A stretch of 64,000 nucleotides of DNA, taken from the NCBI RefSeq assembly GCF_014650715.1, contig NZ_BMVM01000010.1, positions 124,001 through 188,000 of the forward strand. The letters run 5' to 3'. Source of the DNA: Streptomyces bluensis (GTDB lineage Bacteria > Actinomycetota > Actinomycetes > Streptomycetales > Streptomycetaceae). The notes beneath the pieces were generated by a model. That model was given only the letters and a program-made list of their open reading frames with translations. It was not told the origin of the DNA and did no database searches. Both the position numbers and the translations under genes were made by a program. Shown here in pieces: positions 16,506 through 25,155 of this stretch; the stretch's first letter is position 1, and each line of letters opens with the position of its first letter.

Positions 16506-17438
16506 GTGGCGCACTCCGAGCATGGAGCGGTGAACGAACAACACACCCCATCCCCCAGGCAGGACAGCCCCGTCACCGTCATCGGGCTCGGCCCCATGGG
16601 CCAGGCCATGACCCGCACCCTCCTCGCCGCCGGCCACCCGGTCACCGTCTGGAACCGCACCGCCGGCCGAGCAGACGGAGTCGTCGCCGACGGAGCGACA
16701 CGCGCGGCCACACCGGCCGAGGCGGTCGAAGCGAGCGATCTGGTGATCCTCAGCCTCACCGACTACCAGGCGATGTACGACATCCTGGGCAGCGTCTCCG
16801 GATCACTCGCCGGCCGGACGCTCGTCAACCTGAGCTCGGACACCCCCGACCGGACCCGCGCGGCAGCCACCTGGGCAGCAGACCACGACGCCACCTTCCT
16901 CACCGGCGGTGTCATGGCCCCGGCGCCGATGATCGGCACGGAGGCGGCCTACATCTACTACAGCGGCCCCGAAGAGGCACTGGAACGTCACCGGGCGGTG
17001 TTGACCCTGCTCGGCACACCGAAGTATCTGGGCGAGGATCCGGGCCTCGCCCAGATGATGTACCAAGCCGCGCTCGCGGTGTTCCTCAGCACCCTGTCCG
17101 GACTGATGCACGCGACCGCGATGCTGGGCAGCGTCGGCATGAAGGCCCAGGAGGCACTGCCGGAGTTGCTCACCCTCTCCGACTCGATCGGCGCGATGAT
17201 GAGAGCGGGCGAGGCGACTCCTGGCGCCGCGCTGGATGCGGGGGAGCATCCGGGCGACCTCAGCACCGTCACGATGATGGGCGCGACATCCGACCACATC
17301 GTTGACACCAGCAGATCGCTCGGCCTCGACCTCGCTCTCCCGGAAGCCGTCCAGGCGCACTATCGGCGCGCGATCGAAGACGGACACGGCGGTGACAACT
17401 GGACCCGCATCATCGACGGCATACGCGCCCCGCGCTGA
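16506..17438 (+). CDS. NAD(P)-binding oxidoreductase, imine reductase-like
   Basis: 310 residues from the GTG at 16506; a second GTG at 16530 follows GGAG very closely and may be the true start. 'VTVIGLGPMGQAMTRTLLAAGHPVTVWNRT' is the Rossmann nucleotide-binding start of the beta-hydroxyacid dehydrogenase group (shown here in parts), with Arg after WN suggesting NADPH. The C-terminal helical half ('MMYQAALAVFLSTLSGLMHATAML') resembles imine reductases rather than 3-hydroxyisobutyrate dehydrogenase, because the usual catalytic Lys in GxxGxGxxxK is absent. It is controlled by the divergent HxlR protein. Its stop overlaps the convergent DUF397 gene by 29 bases. Confidence 0.85.
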   Translation: MAHSEHGAVNEQHTPSPRQDSPVTVIGLGPMGQAMTRTLLAAGHPVTVWNRTAGRADGVVADGATRAATPAEAVEASDLVILSLTDYQAMYDILGSVSGSLAGRTLVNLSSDTPDRTRAAATWAADHDATFLTGGVMAPAPMIGTEAAYIYYSGPEEALERHRAVLTLLGTPKYLGEDPGLAQMMYQAALAVFLSTLSGLMHATAMLGSVGMKAQEALPELLTLSDSIGAMMRAGEATPGAALDAGEHPGDLSTVTMMGATSDHIVDTSRSLGLDLALPEAVQAHYRRAIEDGHGGDNWTRIIDGIRAPR

Positions 17439-17652
17439 CCCGGCAGCCCTCGGCCACGTACGGCACGAAGCGCGCCCACGCGTCCGGGGTGAACGTGAGC
17501 CGGGGGCCTTCGATGTTCTTGGAGTCGCGGAGGTGGACGGTGCCGGGGGTGACGGCCAGTTCAACGCAGGACTCGCCATTCGTGCCGCCGCTGTAGCTGC
17601 TCTTGAACCACGCCAGTTCGGAGGCGTCCCTGGCGGAGGCCTTGCGCATCAT
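17410..17652 (-). CDS. DUF397 protein
   Basis: 80 residues. 'LAWFKSSYSGGTNGESCVELAV' followed by 'VHLRDSKNIEGPRLTFTPDAWARFV' is the complete DUF397 pattern. These small proteins are encoded right after HTH-DUF5753 regulators in Streptomyces and the pairs resemble toxin-antitoxin-like or developmental modules such as BldB/WhiJ relatives. The ATG at 17652 follows GGAGAG and overlaps the preceding DUF5753 stop in an ATGA junction, so the two were translated together. A C-terminal tail (GCRVSAGRVCRR) runs antisense into the neighbouring oxidoreductase gene. Confidence 0.9.
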   Translation of the reverse strand: MMRKASARDASELAWFKSSYSGGTNGESCVELAVTPGTVHLRDSKNIEGPRLTFTPDAWARFVPYVAEGCRVSAGRVCRR

Positions 17653-17945
17653 GTCTCTCCCAGCAGTTTCTCGATGAAGGCCAGCGACTCCCGTGGCGGG
17701 AGGGCCTGCGCCCGGATGGTGCCGTACTGCAGCTCCAGGATGCGGAGTTGCTTCGGATCGGAGACGGGCCTGCCGTTGAACAGGCCATCGGACCGTCCCA
17801 CCGCCGTACCGTCCGGGAACTTCAGCAACTCGATCCTGCCGTCCAGTCCTGGGTGGGCGTCGGCGTTCGTCGGCATCACCTGAAGCGTGACGTTGTTCAA
17901 CTGCCCTACCTCCAGCAGACGTTCGAGCTGCTGTCGCCACACCAT
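17649..17945 (-). pseudogene. Truncated XRE/DUF5753 regulator, C-terminal third only
   Basis: The frame from about 17945 to the TGA at 17649-17651 encodes 'QLERLLEVGQLNNVTLQVMP', 'FPDGTAVGRSDG' and 'RESLAFIEKLLGET', the C-terminal end of the DUF5753 ligand-like domain. Full HTH-DUF5753 proteins have about 270-290 residues with an N-terminal XRE helix-turn-helix; nothing like it lies upstream, where the frame turns into unrelated Arg/Pro-rich sequence. The gene has lost its DNA-binding part. An ATG at 17945 could still yield a 98-residue fragment. Confidence 0.75.
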
Positions 17946-17963
17946 TGTGGTCCGAGCGGGCCG

Positions 17964-17995
17964 GGGGGTGCGGGATTCTGCGGGCTCGCACCCCC
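17964..17995. terminator. Hairpin at the broken end of the DUF5753 gene
   Basis: GGGGGTGCG (17964-17972) pairs with CGCACCCCC (17987-17995) over 9 bp. It lies just where the DUF5753 homology stops and may mark the junction of foreign DNA or act as a terminator. Confidence 0.5.
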
Positions 17996-18136
17996 TACGA
18001 ACTGGCCCGGAGCCCATGCGCCCCTGCCGACTAAGCGATTGAGCTCGACGCGCACTGGGGATTGAACTAACGGGCCTCGCCTGTTCGAGAGTTGGCCTGG
18101 ACATCAGATCCAGCGCCGAGAGTCTGTGAGGTGTGC

Positions 18137-18892
18137 ATGGCGGGTTCGCGTACCGCATCCGAGCCGGGGACCTTGTTGGAGCGCTGGGACGAGCGGGGGC
18201 TGGCCATCGCCTGCATTGTCGCCGTCGGTGGGTCGGTGACCGCTGCACTCTTCGGATTGTCCGCCGCCTGGCAGATGCCGTTCCTGTTCACGGCGGTGTA
18301 CGCGATCCTGCGCTCTCTCGTCCCCCTGACCGCGTCGCGCCGAGAACTGGCCACTCTCCACGCCGAAGTCGAACTGCTGCGGCGCGACTTCGATCGGGTG
18401 AACTCGTCACGCATCGAGCACTATCCGGACGCGTCAGCCTTCTATCAGGCGGAGATCGACTATCTCGTCAACCGCCACCCCAGACATATGGACGCCTGGT
18501 ACATGCGGCTCGAAACTCCCGATGATTTCAGGGCGTCAACTGCGGCCTTCTCGGACTACTTCCAGGCCGTACTCGACTGGGCGGGCAACGGCGGATCGGT
18601 GCGGCGCCTGTTCTGCCTCGGCTCGTCCAGGGGGTATGCGGGCTGGACAGTACGGCACCGGGAGGAGACCCGCCACCTGCGCAGTTACAGCATTCGCGAG
18701 GTGACCTGGCCCATCAAGGCCGACCTTATGAGCATGGCCATCATGGACACGAGCGCGGTGTTCCTCGCATTCACCGTCGGCGACCGGGTCCAAGGCATGC
18801 GCATCGAAGACCGCGAGGCCGCGGCGTACTTCAAGGCGTACTTCGACCGGCACTGGGAGAACGCCAGGGAGGTGCGCATTGCAACACCTTGA
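18137..18892 (+). CDS. Unrecognised membrane protein with a soluble C-terminal domain
   Basis: 251 residues from the ATG at 18137, preceded by GAGG; the longer frame from 18092 has no good start signal. Two helices near the N-terminus ('LAIACIVAVGGSVTAALFG' and 'MPFLFTAVYAILRSLVPL') form a hairpin, then a short heptad-like segment 'LATLHAEVELLRRDFDRV' and a soluble domain of about 150 residues. That domain ends 'AAAYFKAYFDRHWENAREV', which resembles the last strand-helix unit of PLD-like sensor domains, but no HKD motif is seen. It sits beside a truncated regulator. No family could be assigned. Confidence 0.7.
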   Translation: MAGSRTASEPGTLLERWDERGLAIACIVAVGGSVTAALFGLSAAWQMPFLFTAVYAILRSLVPLTASRRELATLHAEVELLRRDFDRVNSSRIEHYPDASAFYQAEIDYLVNRHPRHMDAWYMRLETPDDFRASTAAFSDYFQAVLDWAGNGGSVRRLFCLGSSRGYAGWTVRHREETRHLRSYSIREVTWPIKADLMSMAIMDTSAVFLAFTVGDRVQGMRIEDREAAAYFKAYFDRHWENAREVRIATP

Positions 18893-19072
18893 AGTGCGCT
18901 CAAGAGATCATTTTGGCATCGGTGTCGCAGCCGCGGCCCCCTCCCACCACCCATGCCGGGAAAAGGGCTCACCTTTGAGGTAGTCGTACGCGTCGCGCGG
19001 GACGGTGGCGAGAGTCCGGTGAGAGTGGGCTCGGATCGGGCCCCGGTTGCGCCACTCCCCTACAGTCGCTTT

Positions 19073-19924
19073 GTGTTCTTTGGCATGGTGTGCGCCCTGG
19101 GTGCGGCAGTCTGTTTCGGTACGGCGACCGTGTTGCAGGCGATGGCCGCGCGCCAGGTGGCGGGCACCGGTGGGGGCGGGGACGCGGCGCTGTTGCTGCG
19201 GGCGGTGCGGCAGTGGCGGTACCTGGCCGGGCTGGGGCTGGACGGGCTCGGGTTCCTGTTGCAGATCGCGGCGCTGCGATCGATCCCGATCTATGCGGTC
19301 GGCGCGGCGCTGGCGTCGAGTCTGGCGGTGACCGCGGTGGTCGCGGCGCGGTTGCTGCGGGTGCGGCTGAGCGGGGTGGAGTGGGGTGCGGTGGCGGTGG
19401 TGTGCGCCGGGCTGGCGATGCTGGGGCTGGCCTCCGGGGCGGAGGGCCATCGGGACGGCTCCACGGCGTTGAAGTACGCGATGACGGCGACGGCCGTGGG
19501 GGTGCTGCTCCTGGGGACGGTCGGGGGGCGGTTGCGGGGGCGGGGCCGGGCGCTGTTGCTGGGGCTGGGCGCCGGGTTCGGGTTCGGGGTGGTGGAGGTG
19601 GCGGTGCGGCTGATCGACGACCTGGCGCCGGCGGCCCTGTTCACCAACCCGGCCACCTACGCTCTGCTGCTCGGCGGGGGCGCCGCCTTTCTGCTGCTCA
19701 CCTCGGCCCTGCAGCGCGGCTCGGTGACGACGGCCACCGCCGGGATGGTGATCGGGGAGACGATCGGCCCGGCGGCGGTGGGCGTGGTGTGGCTGGGCGA
19801 CCGCACGCGCGAGGGTCTGACCTGGCTCGCGGTGCTGGGCTTCGCGCTGGCGGTGACGGCGGCCCTGGCCCTGGCCCGCTTCGGAGAGGCCCCCGTGGCG
19901 GGGGCCCACCCGGAGGACGCGTAG
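19073..19924 (+). CDS. DMT-type membrane transporter or exporter
   Basis: 283 residues from the GTG at 19073; TACAGT ends 6 bases before it, which fits a leaderless transcript. Nine to ten hydrophobic helices are visible, e.g. 'MVCALGAAVCFGTATVLQAMA' and 'GLDGLGFLLQIAALRSIPIY', with an EamA-like duplicated pattern and a late 'IGETIGPAAVGVVWLGDRTREG' motif typical of drug/metabolite transporters. No partner gene on the same strand. The substrate is unknown. Confidence 0.85.
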   Translation: MFFGMVCALGAAVCFGTATVLQAMAARQVAGTGGGGDAALLLRAVRQWRYLAGLGLDGLGFLLQIAALRSIPIYAVGAALASSLAVTAVVAARLLRVRLSGVEWGAVAVVCAGLAMLGLASGAEGHRDGSTALKYAMTATAVGVLLLGTVGGRLRGRGRALLLGLGAGFGFGVVEVAVRLIDDLAPAALFTNPATYALLLGGGAAFLLLTSALQRGSVTTATAGMVIGETIGPAAVGVVWLGDRTREGLTWLAVLGFALAVTAALALARFGEAPVAGAHPEDA

Positions 19925-19998
19925 GGCTTGTCGTCACACTCCCGACGCTCCCGCGAACTGCGGGCGCAGCCCCGGGGCTACCGGCCACCGGCCACCGG

Positions 19999-20935
19999 CT
20001 ACGAGTGACCCAGTTCCGCCGACGCCTCGTCCGCCGTCACCGGTACCGACCCCGAGTCCGGGGACGGACGCAGCGGGAAGTGGTCCACCCTCGTCTCGTC
20101 GATCACCGGCGGAGCCGGCCGCGGCGGCTTCGGCATGACCGCGGCCTCCGAGTGGCCCCCGCACCCGTACGACAGGGACACGACGCGCCCGTCCGCCGGG
20201 GAGAACTCGTTCGCGCACACACCGAACGCCTGACCCAGCGACCCCCCGATGGGCGTGAGGAAGCCGCAGCTCACACAGGACGCCGGCGCCGCCTGCGCCA
20301 TGGCCGTCTTGGGGCCGTACGACTCCTCCCAGCGGTCGGCGGCGCTGTGCAGCCCGTAACGCGAGAGGACCCGGGCCCGGCGCATGCCGAGCTCCTCGGC
20401 GACCGCCGCGATCGAACCGCGCGCGGGCGCGATCGGCAGGTTCGCCGGCACCCCGGCGGTGACCTCCGCGTCCTCCGCCTCCACCAGCTCGGCCATGTCC
20501 TGGGACACGGCGGCGTTCGGCGTCGGCAGGTCCTCGCCGGAGAAACCGGGCTCCAGGCGCAGATCCTCGGCGTCGGTGGGCAACAGGTCCCCCGGACCCA
20601 TGTCACCGGGGCGCAGCCGCTCGCTCCAGGGCACCCACTCGGGGGCGAGGAGGGCGTCGGGGCCGGGGAGCAGGACGACCTCGTCGAGCGTCACGATCTT
20701 CGCGCGCGACGCCCGTGCGACCGTCACCGCCCAGCGCCAGCCGCGATAGCCGAGCTCCTTGCACTCGAAGAAGTGCGTGACAACGCGGTCCCCCTCGGAG
20801 ATCAGCCCCGCGTGCCCGCCGACGACACCGGGCGCGGCGGCCTCCTCGGCGGCGGCCCGGGCGAGGTCGACGGCCTCCGCGCACAGGCGGTCGGGGGTCC
20901 GGCTTCGCGTTGTCGCTGCGCTCACAGGTATCGCT
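19999..20935 (-). CDS. DUF3027 protein with a Cys-rich C-terminal segment
   Basis: About 311 residues from the GTG at 20935, which follows GAGAAG; the frame stays open to 21051 but without a better start. 'AVDLARAAAEEAAAPGVVGGHAG' and 'VVTHFFECKELGYRGWRWAVTV' are the DUF3027 core. A later segment 'CVSCGFLTPIGGSLGQAFGVC' plus 'SYGCGGHSE' could hold a metal. The family is restricted to actinobacteria and has no known function; its neighbourhood with MFS, mqn and cold-shock genes is, as I recall, conserved in Streptomyces. Confidence 0.88.
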
Positions 20936-21482
20936 TCTCTCCTACGCCGTCTCATCGTGCGCGGCCCCTTGGCGGGGGGCGCGGACGGAGCGGACCAGTG
21001 GGCCGCGTCGACGTCCGTGCGACCGCGCTCGGGCGCACTTACGTCATCCATTCTGCGCTATGCGAGGGCGCGGCGTGGCACCGGCTGTGCGGTGGCCCTG
21101 CGGGCGGCCTTCTCGGGTGCCTCTTCCCGGGGCTGCGCCCCGGGTCCCCGATCAGCGACAGCCCCTTCATGTCGTGGGTCGGGTGCGGGTCGTCGGTGGT
21201 TGATCGCGCAGTTCCCCGCGCCCCTGGTATGGGGCTTCGCCCCCATATCCCCATCAGCACCAGCCCCGCCTCGCCGTGCGTCGGCCACCGGCCGTCGGTG
21301 GCTTGTCGCGCCCACGCGGCGGAGCCGCACCATGTCACAGCCCCGCGCCCCTGATATGGGGCTGCGCCCCAAACCCCCATCAACACCAGCCCCCCACGCC
21401 GTGCGTCGCGGGATGTGACCCGCCGGAGGTCGTCCGGGGCGTTACCGCACTACCCGGCCCCGAGTCGGGGCACTATGACGGA
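20936..21482. repeat. Intergenic block of Streptomyces-type GC-rich hairpin repeats
   Basis: The 547 bases between the divergent DUF3027 and MFS genes hold no supported gene. From about 21120 to 21390 they consist of palindromic units: CCCGGGGC-tgc-GCCCCGGG at 21127-21145, then twice a unit containing GCGCCCCTGxTATGGGGCTxCGCCCC with an intervening 'GTCGGTGG(T/C)TTG' stretch. The same units recur in the opposite orientation at 37.9-38.2 kb. No coding potential is evident despite several open frames. Confidence 0.8.
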
Positions 21483-22919
21483 GTGGCAGCCGCGAGGTCG
21501 TCCCAGGGTGCTACCGGGGTCGGTGGGGCCAAGGTGGACAAGGAGAGCAGCTGGAGTGGCGGATCGGGCCGGGTGACCGGAGCCGTCCGTTCCGTCGGGC
21601 GTGCCCTGCACCTCCCCGTGACCGGGGCCGCGCGGGGCATCAGGAAGGCCACGCACGCGCAGGGGGCCGGGGAGTCCGGGCTCGGCAAGCTGATCGAGCT
21701 GCACGCGGTCAACGGCGCCGGGGACGTCATGATCACCGTGGCGCTGGCGTCCACGGTGTTCTTCTCCGTGCCCACCGACGAGGCCCGGGGCCGCGTCGCG
21801 CTCTACCTCGCCATCACCATGGCCCCGTTCGCCCTGCTCGCCCCCGTCATCGGCCCCCTCCTCGACCGGCTCCCCCACGGCCGCCGCGCCGCCATGGCCG
21901 GAGCCATGCTCGCCCGCGCCCTCCTCGCGCTGCTGCTGTCCGGTGCCGTCGTCACGGGAAGTCTGGAGCTGTATCCGGCCGCCCTGGCCGTGCTGGTCGC
22001 TTCCAAGGCGTACGGGGTCGTCAGGAGCGCCGTCGTACCGCGGCTGCTGCCGCCCCGGTTCTCGCTCGTGAAGGCCAACTCGCGCGTCACGCTCGGCGGG
22101 CTGCTCGCCACCGGGGTGGCCGCGCCGATCGGGGCGGGGCTGCAGTCCCTCGGGCCCCGGTGGCCGCTCTACGGCGCCTTCGTGATCTTCGTCGTCGGTA
22201 CGTTTCTGTCCTTCTCGCTGCCCCCCAAGGTCGACTCGGCCAAGGGCGAGGCCACGGCGCTGCTCGCGGCGGACCCCGAGCACCTGCACGGGCCGCGCCG
22301 CGGCAGGGCGCTGAAGCGGCCGGGCCTGCGGACCGTCGGTATCGCCGTCACCCACGGTCTCGGCGCCAACGCCTCGCTGCGCTGTCTCTCCGGGTTCCTG
22401 ATCTTCTTCCTGGCGTTCCTGCTGCGGGAGCATCCGATCGCCGGGCAGAGCGCCGCCGTCTCGCTCGGGATAGTGGGCGTCGCGGCGGGAACCGGCAACG
22501 CGCTGGGTACGGCCGTGGGGGCGTGGCTGAAGGCCCGCGCGCCCGAGATCATCATCGTGACCGTCGTCGCCTTCGTGCTGGCCGTCGCGATCACGGCGGC
22601 CGCCCTCTTCGGAGCCGTCATGGTGGCCCTGCTCGCGGCCGTCGCCGGGTTCGCGCAGGCCCTCGCCAAGCTGTCGCTGGACGCGCTGATCCAGCGGGAC
22701 GTCCCCGAGCTCGTCCGTACGTCCGCGTTCGCGCGCTCCGAGACGCTGCTCCAGATGTCCTGGGTCCTGGGTGGCGCCATCGCCATGGCCCTCCCCCTCA
22801 ACGGGGTCCTCGGCCTCGCGGTGGCCGCCGCGATCGTGTGCACCGGGTGGATCACGACCGTGCGCGGACTGCTCTCCTCCGCCCGGCAGGGGAGCGCGCC
22901 CAGAGCGCGGGTGGCCTGA
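21483..22919 (+). CDS. MFS transporter
   Basis: 478 residues from the GTG at 21483. After a soluble N-terminal part ('GRVTGAVRSVGRALHLPVTG') there are about 12 membrane helices, with the cytoplasmic loop motif 'GPLLDRLPHGRRAAMAG' between helices 2 and 3 (the MFS A-motif) and 'RSAVVPRLLPPRFSLVKAN'. A CACTAT box about 7 bases upstream of the start suggests leaderless transcription. It lies upstream of the DUF2771 and mqn genes on the same strand but has a 77-base gap to them. Substrate unknown. Confidence 0.88.
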   Translation: MAAARSSQGATGVGGAKVDKESSWSGGSGRVTGAVRSVGRALHLPVTGAARGIRKATHAQGAGESGLGKLIELHAVNGAGDVMITVALASTVFFSVPTDEARGRVALYLAITMAPFALLAPVIGPLLDRLPHGRRAAMAGAMLARALLALLLSGAVVTGSLELYPAALAVLVASKAYGVVRSAVVPRLLPPRFSLVKANSRVTLGGLLATGVAAPIGAGLQSLGPRWPLYGAFVIFVVGTFLSFSLPPKVDSAKGEATALLAADPEHLHGPRRGRALKRPGLRTVGIAVTHGLGANASLRCLSGFLIFFLAFLLREHPIAGQSAAVSLGIVGVAAGTGNALGTAVGAWLKARAPEIIIVTVVAFVLAVAITAAALFGAVMVALLAAVAGFAQALAKLSLDALIQRDVPELVRTSAFARSETLLQMSWVLGGAIAMALPLNGVLGLAVAAAIVCTGWITTVRGLLSSARQGSAPRARVA

Positions 22920-22996
22920 GAGGGCCTGAGGAGACTCAAAGAGGTCCTCGTACCCCTCCTGGCAGTGCCGCTGGACATGCCAGATAGCCTTCGGCC

Positions 22997-23470
22997 ATGA
23001 CCTCCCTGCGTTCCGAAGCGCGCCGACGTCGCGCCGTCGCCACCCTCGGTGCCGTGTCCGCCGGCCTTCTCGTCCTGTCCGCCTGCGAGAAGCCGACCCC
23101 GCTGGCCACCGTCACGGTCGGCACGGACTCGGTGAGCTCCGAGACCGACTGCTACAACGAGGGCAAGAGCGTCCCCACCGGCGAGCTCGCGAAGTGCCTG
23201 AAGAACAAGGACATCAAGTCCATCAAGGTCGACCCGGACGAGACGGTCCGCTTCGGCGTCGACCCGAAGATCGCGGACAAGGGCTGGACGATCCTCATGA
23301 ACGGTCAGCCGCTGACCGACAACAGCACGAAGACGTACCGCACGATCCCGGGCAGCGTGTTCTTCAACGCCCAGTACGGCGCCCAGGGCAACACCACGGT
23401 CGTCTCCGTCCAGCAGGGCGAGACCAACGTCACCGGACTGTGGTCCTTCAAGCTCACGAAGGACGCCTGA
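22997..23470 (+). CDS. DUF2771 lipoprotein
   Basis: 157 residues with a twin-arginine-like basic N-terminus (ARRRRAV), a hydrophobic stretch and a lipobox 'VLSAC' placing the lipidated Cys at residue 30. The mature domain 'SSETDCYNEGKSVPTGELAKC' and 'KSIKVDPDETVRFGVD' is an Ig-like DUF2771 fold with a disulphide-capable Cys pair. It would sit on the outer face of the membrane. It is the first gene of a likely operon with mqnB and mqnD: the mqnB start lies about 20 bases after its stop. Confidence 0.9.
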   Translation: MTSLRSEARRRRAVATLGAVSAGLLVLSACEKPTPLATVTVGTDSVSSETDCYNEGKSVPTGELAKCLKNKDIKSIKVDPDETVRFGVDPKIADKGWTILMNGQPLTDNSTKTYRTIPGSVFFNAQYGAQGNTTVVSVQQGETNVTGLWSFKLTKDA

Positions 23471-23490
23471 TCACTGCCCCGGGGCCGCGC

Positions 23491-24228
23491 GTGCTCGTGG
23501 CCACGGCGGTCCCGGCCGAGAGGGACGCGGTGGCCAGGGCGTTCGGTACGCGCGCCCATGAGGTGCCGCTTCCCGGCGTGAGCACAGAGACGCTGCACCG
23601 CGTCGGCGACGACCGGTACGACCTCCTCGCCGTCGGCGTCGGTCCCGCCCTGGCCGCCGCCTCCACCGCCACCGCGCTCACCGCGGCGGCCCTGCACGGC
23701 ACGCCCTACGCCCTCGTCGTCTCGGCCGGCATCGCGGGCGGTTTCGCGCCGGACGCGCCCCTCGGCTCGCTCGTCGTCGCCGACGCCGTCACGGCCGCCG
23801 ATCTGGGCGCCGAGACGCCCGACGGCTTCCTGCCCGTCACCGAACTGGGCTTCGGCACCGTCCACCACCGTCCGCCGGAATCACTCGTACGAGAGACCGC
23901 GGCCGCCACCGGAGCACGCGTCGGAACCGTACTGACCGTGTCGACGGTGACCGGCAGCGCCGAACGCGCGGCCGAGCTGCGCGCCCGCCACCCCCGCGCC
24001 CTCGCCGAGGCCATGGAGGGCTTCGGGGTCGCCGAGGCCGCCGCCGCGCACGGTACGCCCGTGCTGGAGCTGCGGGCCGTCTCCAACCCCGTCGGCCCCC
24101 GCGACCGGGCCGCCTGGCGCATCGGGGACGCCCTGGCCGCGCTCACCGAGGGCTTCGGGAAGCTCGCGCCCGTACTGGAGAGTTGGACCTCATATGACCG
24201 CCATGACCCCGCAGAACGAACCCCGTGA
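23491..24228 (+). CDS. mqnB: Futalosine hydrolase (menaquinone biosynthesis)
   Basis: 245 residues of the MTA/SAH-nucleosidase fold: 'RVLVATAVPAERDAVARAFG' at the start, 'YALVVSAGIAGGFAPDAPLGSLVVAD' in the middle (given here as one known block) and 'EAMEGFGVAEAAAAHGTPVLELRAVSN', where the Glu-Met-Glu segment binds ribose. MqnB removes hypoxanthine from futalosine to give dehypoxanthine futalosine in the futalosine route to menaquinone used by Streptomyces. No ATG is available; GTG at 23491 is the best start and follows GGGG. Its end overlaps mqnD by 35 bases, so the two are co-translated. Confidence 0.9.
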   Translation: MLVATAVPAERDAVARAFGTRAHEVPLPGVSTETLHRVGDDRYDLLAVGVGPALAAASTATALTAAALHGTPYALVVSAGIAGGFAPDAPLGSLVVADAVTAADLGAETPDGFLPVTELGFGTVHHRPPESLVRETAAATGARVGTVLTVSTVTGSAERAAELRARHPRALAEAMEGFGVAEAAAAHGTPVLELRAVSNPVGPRDRAAWRIGDALAALTEGFGKLAPVLESWTSYDRHDPAERTP

Positions 24229-25102
24229 AGCCCGTGAAGCCCATGGACCCCGTGAAGCCCTCGGTCCGCTGAAGATCGCGTACTCCCCCTGCCCGAACGA
24301 CACCTTCGTCTTCGACGCCTGGGCCCACGGCCGTGTGCCGGGCGCACCCGCGCTCGACGTGACGTTCGCGGACATCGACATCACCAACGGCATGGCCGAG
24401 CGCGGCGAGTTCGACGTGCTGAAGGTGTCGTACGCGGTGCTGCCGTACGTCCTCGACGAGTGGGCGCTGCTGCCGTGCGGAGGCGCGCTCGGCCGGGGCT
24501 GCGGGCCGCTGGTGCTCACCAGGGAGCCGGGCGTCGACCTCGCCGGCCGTACGGTCGCGGTGCCGAGCGAGAGGTCGACGGCGTATCTGCTGTTCCGTCT
24601 GTGGGCCGCGGACACGGTGCCCGGCGGCGTCGGGAAGATCGTGGTCATGCCGTTCCACGAGATCATGCCGGCCGTGCGGGACGGGAAGGTCGACGCGGGG
24701 CTCGTCATCCACGAGGCGCGCTTCACGTACCAGAACTACGGGCTGCACAAGCTCGCCGACATGGGCGAGCACTGGGAACGCACGACCGGGCTGCCGATCC
24801 CGCTGGGCGCGATCATCGCCAAGCGCTCCCTGGGCACCCGGACGCTGCGGCTGCTCGCCGAGTCGCTCCGTACGTCCGTACGAGCCGCCTGGGACGACCC
24901 GGAGGCCTCCCGCCCGTACGTCCTGGAACACGCCCAGGAAATGGACCCGGCGGTCGCCGACCAGCACATCGGTCTGTACGTCAACGAGTTCACGGCCGAC
25001 CTCGGCGAGGACGGTTACGCGGCGGTTCGGGGACTGCTGACGCGCGCGGCGGCGGAAGGGCTGGTACCGGCGCTCGGGCCGCACGCGCTGGCGTTTGTCT
25101 GA
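24194..25102 (+). CDS. mqnD: 1,4-dihydroxy-6-naphthoate synthase (menaquinone biosynthesis)
   Basis: 302 residues. 'LKIAYSPCPNDTFVFDAW' near residue 27 is the signature of MqnD, a periplasmic-binding-protein fold reused as an enzyme, followed by 'ADIDITNGMAERGEFDVLKVS' and 'AVPSERSTAYLLFRLW', with the essential His in 'MPFHEIMPAVRDG'. It converts cyclic dehypoxanthine futalosine to 1,4-dihydroxy-6-naphthoate. The first 25 residues are a low-complexity lead (PREAREAHGPREAL) encoded by short GAAGCCC-containing repeats. The restriction-modification genes follow 53 bases downstream, where Streptomyces normally has the cold-shock gene now found at 27.9 kb. Confidence 0.93.
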   Translation: MTAMTPQNEPREAREAHGPREALGPLKIAYSPCPNDTFVFDAWAHGRVPGAPALDVTFADIDITNGMAERGEFDVLKVSYAVLPYVLDEWALLPCGGALGRGCGPLVLTREPGVDLAGRTVAVPSERSTAYLLFRLWAADTVPGGVGKIVVMPFHEIMPAVRDGKVDAGLVIHEARFTYQNYGLHKLADMGEHWERTTGLPIPLGAIIAKRSLGTRTLRLLAESLRTSVRAAWDDPEASRPYVLEHAQEMDPAVADQHIGLYVNEFTADLGEDGYAAVRGLLTRAAAEGLVPALGPHALAFV

Positions 25103-25142
25103 GTCTTGGCCTCGCTCCGATCTCGATGTCAGTGCGTCGTCC

Positions 25143-25148
25143 TATTCT
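25143..25148 (+). promoter_or_regulatory. Possible -10 box of the methyltransferase gene
   Basis: TATTCT lies 7 bases before the ATG at 25156, a position typical of leaderless Streptomyces transcripts. No convincing -35 is seen. It would let the methylase be made independently of the mqn operon. Confidence 0.4.
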
Positions 25149-25155
25149 GACTCGC

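Noticed and set aside
18000..18070. Possible tRNA end or att site around GGGATTGAACTAACGG
   Set aside because: No cloverleaf can be formed and no matching direct repeat was found on the other side.
18908..19909. Gln/Pro/His-rich minus-strand frame opposite the DMT transporter, ending with TLATVPRDAYDYLKGEP
   Set aside because: The bulk is antisense to a clear transporter. The short YDYLKG part might be a scrap of something, but nothing extends it.
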